57,436 nucleotides of DNA from an uncultured Acetatifactor sp. GTDB taxonomy: Bacteria; Bacillota; Clostridia; Lachnospirales; Lachnospiraceae. The first letter of the stretch is position 1; each line of letters opens with the position of its first letter. The position numbers and the translations under genes were made by a program. Below the pieces are notes generated by a model. That model searched no databases. It was given only the letters and a program-made list of their open reading frames with translations, and had not been told where the DNA came from. Of the stretch, positions 32,883-40,267 are shown piece after piece. The DNA is taken from positions 8,390 to 65,825 of the forward strand of contig CAJUAP010000022.1 in NCBI GenBank assembly GCA_910584435.1, read 5' to 3'.

Positions 32883-33376
32883 TTTCCGCAAAATCTTCAG
32901 CCATTTACTGTGAAAGTCCTGTATGTAACCTGCCTTGCGGAAACCGCGCAGTCAAAATGAGCTTCCTTGCTCACTAATGCCATATTCTATGGCATGCAAG
33001 ACAGCTGTACGCCAAACCGCATGCCCTTGCGGTATGTGTGCATCCCAGTGTGCCAGGTGCAGACACACAGTAAATCTCCAGGCAATTCCCTTTATTGCCT
33101 TACTTTCATCCCTGGTGGTGCGGCCGGGATGCATGAAGGTTTACTGTAGAAGTTCCAAACCAGACCTGCGAAGTTTTAATTCATGGTAGTGCAGTCGACT
33201 GCATGGAAGTTTAATAACAGTTCAACCATACAATTAATGACTCGACAATAGAAAGCCTGCTTTCTATTATATGAACGGAATGTACATTTCCACCAACAGC
33301 CAGGTACTATTGCCGACAGCTTATTTCATGCTGGGCGTCCACCCTGCGGAAACGATTGTACAATCATTTCCGCAGG
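32883..33376. other. Gene-free structured region between the fla/che end and the rpsB promoter
   Basis: About 490 bp without a credible gene hold many inverted repeats: TTTCCGCAA...TTGCGGAAA (32883/32935), TGCCATA/TATGGCA, ACCGCATGCCCTTGCGGT (resembling the TGCCCTTGCG hairpin of copies B and E), GGCAAT/ATTGCC, outer CAGTAAA/TTTACTG (about 33068/33140), and CCTGCGGAAA...TTTCCGCAGG (33343-33376, 16-bp arms with one mismatch). It may be a decayed cluster of the palindromic elements and probably ends the fla/che transcript. Confidence 0.5.
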
Positions 33377-33394
33377 ACTGAACTGTTATGCCAT

Positions 33395-34024
33395 TTAAGG
33401 CGTCCGTATCATAAGCTCCGCAATCTCTTCCATGCTTGTACCCAAAGGAATATTATAAATTCCGTCCCTGATACTCCTGGACCAGTTCCTCTCGCACAAA
33501 TAAGTTTCAAATGCGGCAGCATCTTCAATGATTCCTGCTTCTTCAAGTTTTACGCAGATTTCAGACGCAATCTCTCCCTGTTCAATGGTAATGGTAATTA
33601 CATTGGCATCACCTGTATCCGATGGCGGTATCCGCATCGTCGTTCCTGCATTTGATGCCGAAACCTGTGTGGAGGCGCCGTCCGTATCCGGTGGCGTCTG
33701 CGTTGGAGTATCAGAACCTGGCGGCGGTTCCTGTGTTGATACTGCCTCAGAATCGGATAATGGAGCTTGTGTCGGTCTCGCACCGGAATCAGGTAACTGT
33801 ACTTCGTCAGAATCCGGCCCCTGCGTCGGTACAATGTCAGTCAGTTTCAGAGAATCACCCTCTACCATTCCAAGCTCTAATGCTCTTGCCCTAATTTCCG
33901 CATCACTCATAGAGATCCCGTCTCCTGCTGCAACACCCATCAACAGGGCCGCAAGTACCATTCCGATTCCCAGACCTCTCAATTGATATCTCAGTTTCAC
34001 ACTAACCCCCAATTTTCCCTGCAT
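33395..34024 (-). CDS. Small membrane-anchored MltG/YceG LysM-like domain protein
   Basis: A protein of 209 residues with one N-terminal transmembrane helix (about 17-34), a Pro/Thr/Ser/Asp-rich linker with PTQ and STQ units (about 65-135) and a C-terminal domain (about 140-209). The last domain, with the pattern of a threonine-rich strand, SEICVKLEEAGII-D, AFETYLCERN and IPLGTSMEEIAELM, matches the LysM-like subdomain that precedes the catalytic part of the endolytic transglycosylase MltG. The catalytic domain is absent, so it is probably a peptidoglycan-associated accessory protein rather than an enzyme. Its place at the end of the fla/che operon suggests co-expression with motility genes. 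Confidence 0.65.
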   Translation of the reverse strand: MQGKLGVSVKLRYQLRGLGIGMVLAALLMGVAAGDGISMSDAEIRARALELGMVEGDSLKLTDIVPTQGPDSDEVQLPDSGARPTQAPLSDSEAVSTQEPPPGSDTPTQTPPDTDGASTQVSASNAGTTMRIPPSDTGDANVITITIEQGEIASEICVKLEEAGIIEDAAAFETYLCERNWSRSIRDGIYNIPLGTSMEEIAELMIRTP

Positions 34025-34080
34025 GATAACTCACAGTCCAAAATGAATGGCAATTCCTACAAAACGCCAGACTGCTGTTG

Positions 34081-34118
34081 AAAGGTAACAGCTCAGTGAC
34101 CTGTCTGAACTGTTACCT
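34081..34118. other. Hairpin between the SwrB-position gene and the MltG-like gene
   Basis: AAGGTAACAG (34081-34090) pairs perfectly with CTGTTACCTT (34109-34118). There is no strong T-run downstream on the minus strand, so partial termination or mRNA processing is possible. Confidence 0.5.
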
Positions 34119-34129
34119 TGAAATACCTG

Positions 34130-34981
34130 TCAGCCCTGAAACAAATCAATCACCAGGGTAACTTCTCCCATGCCCAGTTCCAGCTCTTTGGCAATTTCCA
34201 CAGCAGATTTTCCCTGCCGGTACAGTTCCAGAATTTTATCATTATTATTGTCCTGCACCTCTTTATCTTCGTGCATCTGCGGCTTTTCCTGTTTTTCTAT
34301 TCCCTGAAAATCCGTCTGCTGCACAGGAAGTTCTCCATATACTATTCCCTGCCATTCCTGTCCGGCCACCATATCGGATTTACTTTGTTCTGACGCATTT
34401 CTGTTATTATTTGTCCTGTTTGCCGCTGACTTCCTGGACGAATTCTTCCTGGAAGAATTCTTCTTAGATGCATTTCTCCCCCCTGAAGTCATATTCACAT
34501 GTTCCGCTGTGTCTGTTGGATACTCTCCTGTCTTCTGCGGAACCAGCACTTCCGGCGTAAGCTTCTGAAAACGCACCACCTTTTCTTCTGCTTCCTTCAC
34601 AGTCCGATTTATTTCCGACACAGTATTCTTTAAATTCACCTGCTTATTATTAAGCATATCATAGAGAAACATTGCTTCTTCATGATTCTTATGGATTTCT
34701 GCCAACACCGTATCAGAATATTCGCTGACCGCCATAATTTTCTCATTAGAAAGCCGTTCCAGTGAGCGCTCTGTTTTCTCCATGGCATAAGTAACAGCTT
34801 CTTCCACCACATCATCCACATGGCTCTTGATTGCATCAAATTCCCTGCTGACAAGAAGCTTCAACTCATCTTCTGCCAGCTTACTGTTACTGCCGTCTGC
34901 ATCCTTCCTCTCAGGAAGGAAAAAGCTTACCAGGAAAACAATCCCCCCCACTGCCAACAGGACGATCTCCACTATATCCAT
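34130..34981 (-). CDS. DUF6115-like membrane-anchored coiled-coil protein in SwrB position
   Basis: A protein of 283 residues with an N-terminal transmembrane helix (about 4-22), a coiled-coil stretch (about 35-145), a Ser/Asn/Lys-rich low-complexity linker (about 170-205), and a C-terminal helix-turn-helix-like segment (ILELYRQGKSAVEIAKELELGMGEVTLVIDLF). In Bacillus subtilis swrB occupies the same place between the flagellar sigma factor and rpsB, has the same topology and promotes flagellar export/basal body maturation. Equivalence is inferred from position and layout, not from demonstrated homology. Confidence 0.7.
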   Translation of the reverse strand: MDIVEIVLLAVGGIVFLVSFFLPERKDADGSNSKLAEDELKLLVSREFDAIKSHVDDVVEEAVTYAMEKTERSLERLSNEKIMAVSEYSDTVLAEIHKNHEEAMFLYDMLNNKQVNLKNTVSEINRTVKEAEEKVVRFQKLTPEVLVPQKTGEYPTDTAEHVNMTSGGRNASKKNSSRKNSSRKSAANRTNNNRNASEQSKSDMVAGQEWQGIVYGELPVQQTDFQGIEKQEKPQMHEDKEVQDNNNDKILELYRQGKSAVEIAKELELGMGEVTLVIDLFQG

Positions 34982-35027
34982 ATATCAACTATCCTCTGTC
35001 CATCCAGTCTAACTACAATCAATCCCA

Positions 35028-35110
35028 GTGTGAGCAGGCACTGTTCTTGCGCCGTAGAAAATCTTCGCGAAGCGGCCTCTGCCGCAAGCGATTAGATTTT
35101 ATTCTCACAC
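35028..35110. repeat. Intergenic palindromic element, copy C
   Basis: The outer arms GTGTGAG (35028) and CTCACAC (35104) enclose GGC...GCC, AGAAAATCT pairing AGATTTT, and a CGC-CGGC/GCCG-GCG core. The central 70 bp are almost identical to copy A. Copy D follows directly. Confidence 0.85.
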
Positions 35111-35235
35111 TTCCCATCATGCCGACGCAGTCGGCACAAACAATCGGTGAAGAACGCTGTTCTTGCGTTCTTCGGTGTGAAGTCTTAGAATTTCTTTGTC
35201 TGCGTCTTTTGCAGACTTAGAAATTCTCTTCACAC
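35111..35235. repeat. Intergenic palindromic element, copy D
   Basis: It starts CCCATCATGCCGACGC-GTCGGCACAAACAA, then has the hairpin GAAGAACGC...GCGTTCTTC (35149-35173) and the nested stem GTGTGAAG / AGAATTTCT / GTCTGC...GCAGAC / AGAAATTCT / CTTCACAC (35175-35235). The last arm ends exactly at the stop codon of the 102-residue gene. Copies C and D fill the 254-bp gap 34982-35235. Confidence 0.9.
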
Positions 35236-35544
35236 TTATATCTTCAAATCAAAGCCGCCCTTGCCTTTTACAACCATGCGTTCCCTGGGCTGCTGTTTCT
35301 TTCGTTTACTGCCGCCATCACCACTGTAATTCCCGTTCCCTTTTTCCTTGGCATCCGGTCTGCTCTCCCGCCACTCAAGATCATCCTTGCTCTGCACTTC
35401 CCTTGCCTGCTGTTCTACCGATTTCTGAACCTGCTCGCCAAAATTGGCCTGATCTACCATCCCTTTATTGTCTTCATTATGTTTAATCGTAGTGTAATCC
35501 TGCGATCTGGAAATGGTTGCTAATTCAATTGCACCTAGTGCCAT
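35236..35544 (-). CDS. Hypothetical protein in the fla/che operon, 102 residues
   Basis: A small, hydrophilic, charged protein (begins MALGAIELATISRSQDYTTIKHNEDNK) with a Gln-rich middle and a Lys/Arg/Gly-rich C-terminus; no signal peptide or membrane segment. The start has AGAAAGAAGGTG upstream. The N-terminal 45 residues look ordered and the rest disordered. It lies between the FapA-family gene and the SwrB-position gene and has no recognisable domain. The composition and ribosome binding site suggest a real gene; function unknown. Confidence 0.7.
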   Translation of the reverse strand: MALGAIELATISRSQDYTTIKHNEDNKGMVDQANFGEQVQKSVEQQAREVQSKDDLEWRESRPDAKEKGNGNYSGDGGSKRKKQQPRERMVVKGKGGFDLKI

Positions 35545-35582
35545 AAAAACACCTTCTTTCTAAAAGAAATGTGTGATGGATA

Positions 35583-37175
35583 TTATAAGGGAGCCATCCG
35601 GACTTCTCCGGCCTCCTTAATAAATTTGCAGTAATGGAAATTCGTCTGTATTGTTTTGGTAGCCTCGCCGATAATGATCGTAGTGCCGGGAAAAATCTGG
35701 TCATTAACCACCACCTCGGCCATCTTCTGAATTTCCATCATGGTGCGCAGCTTATCAAGACGCATATTCAACTGCTCTATCTCCGTGGATTTATCTTCTA
35801 CCAATGCCATAATACTTTTCATGTACTTCAGCTGGGATTCATTATACTTAAATCCCTTTTTCAGCTTATCTTTAAAATTCTCCAGAATAACTTCCGCATC
35901 CTTCACCGTCTTGGTCGTGTCTGCAAGTGCTTTCTGCATATGTGTATACTGGGACTTCAGCAAGGGATTCACGCCTACCTCCAGAATCGTTGCCGCTCCC
36001 ATACTGCCGCCGATGGTCTTGGCCGTAACCTTTTTTGCCGCCTGCACATAACCGCCCACAATCAAACCTTTTCTGCCATCCACCCTCACTTCACTGCCTG
36101 CGGATACTCTGCAGTGAAGAATGGCTTCTGTCTCCACATATCCTCCTGTCACCACACGTACATTCTCCAGGAACTTCACAATGACATCCCCGCCGGCTCT
36201 CAGATATCCCTTACCGCCCATACCATTCATTCCCTTGCCGATGATGATATTTCCGCCCGCGGTAATTTTTGCGCCCTCCACCAGGCCGTTCACTACCACG
36301 TTTCCTCCGGCTTTAACTTCAAAGTTTTCAGACACATTGCCATTTACTTCGACACTGCCTTCATAGTCAATATTCCCGGTAGAGACATCCACATTCTGTA
36401 CCACATACACTGCGGACACAATCACCTTTTCATCCTGCAGCGCCACATGCCCGTCAACTGCGGATGTAATACTCAATTTATCCTCAGATAACTCAATGTT
36501 CCTGCCGAATTTCAGTACGCCCCGCTTTACCTCCCGCGGTTTTATATCCCTGCCATATACATCAAATCCCATTTCCCCCTTCTGCTCGGGGATAATCTTA
36601 GCAAGTACATCACCTTTATGGCAATGATTGATGGTGGAGAGATTAAAATAGTCCACCCTCCCGTCATCCTTCTGTGCAGGGCGCCTGTGCATATCCGTGT
36701 CAAAATAATACTCAATCCTGGCATCTGTGCCTTCTACCGGCGGTTTCCCTTTGGCAACTATAATATCAGTACAAAAAGTACCTTCTGACTGAAAATGTTC
36801 TTCTAACGCTTTCATTTGAATGCCGCGCGTAATATTCCGCAGCTGCAGATCCTGCAGAAAGCCGTTTAAGCTCATTCTCTCCCCCGTTTCGGATGGCGGA
36901 TAAAAGCGTACACTAACCATCATACCATCCTGACTCTCCTCAAGACGATATGACTCCGGACAAACGGGACAATCATCCGGTCCCAAATGGCAGACAACAT
37001 CTTCCTCATAACTAAGCTGCCTCTCTATCCGTCCCCTGTCATAGCCTATCTTCATATCCTCCAGATAGTCCGTTACCTCGCCCGCCTGAATTTCCTCTCC
37101 AAACCCGCTGGGACGATAAAACGCAATTCCGAACCCTTCTGAATCATTCACCAATCGAAAATAACCATTCTGCAT
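35583..37175 (-). CDS. FapA-family (DUF342) polymer-forming beta-helix protein
   Basis: About 530 residues. A central stretch of repeated beta-helix turns such as VNGNVSENFEVKAGGNVVVNG, AGGNIIIGKGMNG and AGGDVIVKFLENV (about 240-400) is the FapA repeat, followed by a coiled coil (about 410-500) and a short C-terminal domain. The ATG at 37175 (MQNGYF) has GGAGAT 8 nt upstream and is preferred over 37211. Members are frequent in fla/che operons of Firmicutes and Vibrio but their role in motility or surface assembly is unclear. Confidence 0.85.
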   Translation of the reverse strand: MQNGYFRLVNDSEGFGIAFYRPSGFGEEIQAGEVTDYLEDMKIGYDRGRIERQLSYEEDVVCHLGPDDCPVCPESYRLEESQDGMMVSVRFYPPSETGERMSLNGFLQDLQLRNITRGIQMKALEEHFQSEGTFCTDIIVAKGKPPVEGTDARIEYYFDTDMHRRPAQKDDGRVDYFNLSTINHCHKGDVLAKIIPEQKGEMGFDVYGRDIKPREVKRGVLKFGRNIELSEDKLSITSAVDGHVALQDEKVIVSAVYVVQNVDVSTGNIDYEGSVEVNGNVSENFEVKAGGNVVVNGLVEGAKITAGGNIIIGKGMNGMGGKGYLRAGGDVIVKFLENVRVVTGGYVETEAILHCRVSAGSEVRVDGRKGLIVGGYVQAAKKVTAKTIGGSMGAATILEVGVNPLLKSQYTHMQKALADTTKTVKDAEVILENFKDKLKKGFKYNESQLKYMKSIMALVEDKSTEIEQLNMRLDKLRTMMEIQKMAEVVVNDQIFPGTTIIIGEATKTIQTNFHYCKFIKEAGEVRMAPL

Positions 37176-37238
37176 AGTCTTATCTCCATTTTTTAATCTG
37201 GTGTCATACACTGCAGCAAAGCCCCTGGCTGCAATGCA

Positions 37239-38012
37239 CTAATTGTTTGACAGAATTCCCATATAGTTCCCCATTTTTACCTTCATTTTCTGCAATGCTC
37301 TCGTATGCAGCTGAGAGACTCTCGACTCGGAAACCTCCAATATACTGCTGATTTCTTTTAAGGTCAATTCGTCATAATAATAAAGAGTAATCACCTTTTG
37401 TTCTTTCTCTGTCAAAAGCTGCAGAGCTTCTCCCAACACCTTCGCCAGCTCTTCCTTCTCTATCCGCTCTTCCGGTGCCTCGAACCGGGATGTGGTATGT
37501 CTGCTGTAATCCTGAGCCACATCACTGCCCTGCTCCATATATTCATTCAGAGAAACCAGACCTGTAACCTTCATCTGCGACTGCCAATCCAGATACTCTT
37601 CATCTGATATTCCCAGTCCCCTTGCAATTTCTTCATCCGTGGCATAATGTCCTGCCTTCTGTTCCACTTCCCTGATCACGGCTTCTATCTTTTTCTGTTT
37701 CTGCCTGATGGTTCTGGGAATCCAGTCCATTTTGCGGATCTGATCCAGTATAGCACCCCGAATGCGCAGACTGGCATAAGTTTCAAATTTAATATCCTTC
37801 AGATAATCAAACTTATCTATGGCATCAATCAGGCCAAATATACCATAACTCACCAGATCCTCATACTCCACATTGTAGCCAAGATACATGCTGAGTCTGC
37901 CTGCCACTACCTTCACCAGAGGCGCATACTCCAAAATTATCTTTTCTCTGGTTTCCGGCGCTTTTGTCTTCGCATATTCTTCTAACAGCTTTTTCCGACT
38001 CATTTCGTCCAT
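37239..38012 (-). CDS. fliA: Flagellar RNA polymerase sigma factor (sigma-28/sigma-D)
   Basis: A protein of 257 residues. Region 2 (EDLVSYGIFGLIDAIDKFDYLKDIKFETYASLRIRGAILDQIRKMDWIPR) is the hallmark of the FliA/WhiG class, with region 3 (AEEIARGLGIS-like) and region 4 (LTLKEISSILEVSESRVSQLHTRALQKMK). It directs transcription of late flagellar genes such as flagellin, motor and chemoreceptors, normally held by FlgM. It is the usual near-last gene of the operon. The spacing of its ribosome binding site (AAGGAG, 11 nt to the ATG) is long; MSRKK, three codons later, is an alternative start. Confidence 0.95.
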   Translation of the reverse strand: MDEMSRKKLLEEYAKTKAPETREKIILEYAPLVKVVAGRLSMYLGYNVEYEDLVSYGIFGLIDAIDKFDYLKDIKFETYASLRIRGAILDQIRKMDWIPRTIRQKQKKIEAVIREVEQKAGHYATDEEIARGLGISDEEYLDWQSQMKVTGLVSLNEYMEQGSDVAQDYSRHTTSRFEAPEERIEKEELAKVLGEALQLLTEKEQKVITLYYYDELTLKEISSILEVSESRVSQLHTRALQKMKVKMGNYMGILSNN

Positions 38013-38157
38013 GAAACCATTGCTCCTTCTCCCACTCTAACAAACTCCCGCTCCTGCCGCCTAGACGGCAATGCATCATACAGCAGCACAATCCATGCAC
38101 TGTCACAATCCAGATTATCGTCCTGACGGCACAGCCTGTCAATGAACCTCCACATAG

Positions 38158-38239
38158 CCGGAAGAATGCTGCCCTTGCGTTCTTTTTCGCCTGTCATTCT
38201 TAAAGGAATGGCGAAGAAAATCTTCATTCCGTTCACACT
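38158..38239. repeat. Intergenic palindromic element, copy E (rearranged)
   Basis: It holds GAAGAATGC-TGCCCTT-GCGTTCTT, a TTCGCC...GGCGAA stem enclosing CATTC/GAATG, AGAAAATCT and CATTCCGTTCACAC. The final arm lies 1 nt from the stop of the 83-residue membrane protein gene. The left AGATTTTCT arm is missing, so this copy seems partly deleted. The 227-bp gap 38013-38239 otherwise holds nothing. Confidence 0.75.
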
Positions 38240-38491
38240 TTACTGCGAATCTGTAAAATCTTCCGGTTCCTTTTCTATCACTTCTCCCTCTTCCTTCAGC
38301 TTTTCCTCATTCTGCCGTTCAAAATAGTCCAATGTCCACTTCAATACACTCCCTAGTACATAAAAAACCAGCAGAACAATAAAAAGGGAAAACAATTTTG
38401 CAATCATGGTATACTTTTGTATATAAGTAATAATGCACGTTACAGCACCGGCCACCAGCATCAGCAGGAGCGGCAAATCTTTCCTTTTCAT
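38240..38491 (-). CDS. Small two-helix membrane protein in the fla/che operon
   Basis: A protein of 83 residues with two predicted transmembrane helices (about 7-24 and 31-52), then a charged cytoplasmic tail (FERQNEEKLKEEGEVIEKEPEDF). A ribosome binding site with AGGCAGGGAG precedes the ATG. It lies between cheD and fliA, where clostridial operons often carry a small protein of unknown role. No known domain is evident. Confidence 0.7.
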   Translation of the reverse strand: MKRKDLPLLLMLVAGAVTCIITYIQKYTMIAKLFSLFIVLLVFYVLGSVLKWTLDYFERQNEEKLKEEGEVIEKEPEDFTDSQ

Positions 38492-38509
38492 ATCTAAACT
38501 CCCTGCCTC

Positions 38510-38998
38510 TCAGATAACCTTTTCCGGTTTTCCCACTGCACGAACCACATAATCGCCTGTCTCCGGATAAAAAATAACAGTTCTTCCATAATTTGCGCCT
38601 GTATCATCTGCCAAAAGAGGGATTTTAAGTTCTCTCAGTTTTGCTCTGGCAGCTTCCGCATTCCGTTCGCCAACCTGTCCCACCGCATTGCCCCCCTGAA
38701 AGTTAAACATATTAGCGCCGCCCGCTATCTTTGCAACCATGCGTGCCCGCTTTGCCCCCATTCTCTCCAACTGCCTGACCAGTTCTTCAATACCTGTATC
38801 TGCAAATTTTGCTATATTATGCTGTCCGCTTGTAATTGCCTTACTGTCCGGCAACATAACATGTACCAGGCCGCCAATCTTTGTCATCGGATCCCTGATT
38901 GCAATGCCAACACAGGAACCAAGTCCCAGGGTCATGACTCCATTGGGGCTCACGCAGGTCTTCATATCTGCTATTCCTACTTTGATTATTTCACTCAT
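38510..38998 (-). CDS. cheD: Chemoreceptor glutamine deamidase CheD
   Basis: About 162 residues from MSEIIKVG (ATG 38998 with GGAAG upstream); a longer frame to 39088 overlaps cheC and is not credible as the start. The catalytic core is intact: LGLGSCVGIAIRDP (nucleophilic Cys) and GGLVHVMLPDS (His), plus the Thr/Ser near KIAGGANMF. CheD deamidates receptor glutamines and in Bacillus forms a complex with CheC that controls adaptation. The cheC-cheD pair is adjacent here as there. Confidence 0.94.
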   Translation of the reverse strand: MSEIIKVGIADMKTCVSPNGVMTLGLGSCVGIAIRDPMTKIGGLVHVMLPDSKAITSGQHNIAKFADTGIEELVRQLERMGAKRARMVAKIAGGANMFNFQGGNAVGQVGERNAEAARAKLRELKIPLLADDTGANYGRTVIFYPETGDYVVRAVGKPEKVI

Positions 38999-39087
38999 GA
39001 GCCACTTCCATACCCCTTTATCCGTTCTACATAAATAGAATATCCTTATTCCAAATGCCGACTTCCAAAAGTTCTCAGAATACCGCA

Positions 39088-39714
39088 CTAGGTTACAATC
39101 GGCAGCCCCAGCGCAGTCAGTATCTTCTCATAAGATTCCATATCAGGGATCAAAATGAAATATCCGTCCAACTCTATCTCGTCATAAAATTGTGATTGTA
39201 TCAACAAAATCTTGTCGCCGAAAATGCCGAACTGAATTGCCGGTACACTTAAAATAGCTCCTGCCATATCCACAGTCAACGCCGGAGGCGTGGGAATTAC
39301 TTTCAAATTCGTAAGCGTGGAAAGGGAATTCAGGTAAGCACCCGTAATGATATTGCCAACTTCCTGCATGGCTGACAAACCCATCTCCGAGAATTCACTT
39401 CCCTCAGGCAGCATTCCCCCTGTAATCTTCTGAATCAAATGTTTGGCACTCACTTCCTCCACCATGAACATCATGCTTCCCGTGATCTCGCCTTCCACTC
39501 CCAGGAACACACCCACCATCACCTGCTCTTCGCCGCCCATCATTTCGCCCACTTCAGAGAACTCCAGCAGCTTTACCTGGGGCACCTTCATATCAACCTT
39601 ACATTGAAGCATTTGAGCCAACGCAGTCATGGCGTTTCCCGCACCAATATTTCCAATTTCTTTGAGAACATCATAATAATTTTCAGTAACCTGCTCTAAG
39701 CTTAAATCTGCCAT
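39088..39714 (-). CDS. cheC: CheY-P phosphatase / CheD inhibitor CheC
   Basis: A protein of 208 residues with two homologous phosphatase motifs: EIGNIGAGNAMTAL (about 18-31) and QEVGNIITGAYLNSL (about 118-132), each with the Glu-x-x-Asn pair. CheC dephosphorylates CheY-P in the cytoplasm and binds CheD. A GGAGAGAGGAAG site precedes ATG 39714. The related phosphatase domain of FliY is encoded in the same operon. Confidence 0.95.
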   Translation of the reverse strand: MADLSLEQVTENYYDVLKEIGNIGAGNAMTALAQMLQCKVDMKVPQVKLLEFSEVGEMMGGEEQVMVGVFLGVEGEITGSMMFMVEEVSAKHLIQKITGGMLPEGSEFSEMGLSAMQEVGNIITGAYLNSLSTLTNLKVIPTPPALTVDMAGAILSVPAIQFGIFGDKILLIQSQFYDEIELDGYFILIPDMESYEKILTALGLPIVT

Positions 39715-39759
39715 ATACTTCCTCTCTCCCTGGAAATTTTCTCTCTTTCCACCCCTGCG

Positions 39760-40251
39760 TTAATTGCCCTCAAGGCTGATTGCATTCAGGTCAACCAGAG
39801 AAATCAACTCTTCATTATGCTTGCCCACTGCATTTATTAAATTCACCATTTCTTCATTCGCGTTATAATTAATCTTCTCAATATCACTCACAGCCAGCGT
39901 AACGACTTCCTTTACCTCGTCTACCAGAAATCCCACATTGCCTTCCTGCTCCAGCTTCACCACAATGATTCTTGTATTCTTGGTAAATTCATCTTCTGCA
40001 AGCCCCATTTTCAACCGCATGCTGATCACCGGTATCACCTCACCGCGGAGATTAATCACTCCCTTTAAATAGATTGGCATCTTAGGTACTCTGGTGATGT
40101 GCTGCATTCTGACAATATTATCGATATGCCGGATATCAATGCCATATTGTTCATCTCCCAGGCGGATGACAATAAACTGAATCGTCTCAATCGCTCTTTT
40201 ATTTTCTTCTTCCGAAACCGCTTTATTCACATTCAGCAAACTCAAATCCAT
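39760..40251 (-). CDS. cheW: Chemotaxis coupling protein CheW
   Basis: A protein of 163 residues with a single CheW/SH3-like domain (about 25-160): QFIVIRLGDEQYGIDI, RVPKMPIYLKGVINLRGEVIPVI, and a closing LVDLNAI. It bridges receptors to CheA at the inner face of the membrane. It follows cheA by 16 bp, with a GGAGGGG site inside the gap. Confidence 0.96.
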   Translation of the reverse strand: MDLSLLNVNKAVSEEENKRAIETIQFIVIRLGDEQYGIDIRHIDNIVRMQHITRVPKMPIYLKGVINLRGEVIPVISMRLKMGLAEDEFTKNTRIIVVKLEQEGNVGFLVDEVKEVVTLAVSDIEKINYNANEEMVNLINAVGKHNEELISLVDLNAISLEGN

Positions 40252-40267
40252 CTGTATCCCCTCCTTT

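Noticed and set aside
31798..32913. Plus-strand 371-codon open frame across rpsB
   Set aside because: It lies opposite the complete rpsB gene, has no ribosome binding site, and its composition (Cys, His, Leu, Ser) is that of a reverse-strand shadow.
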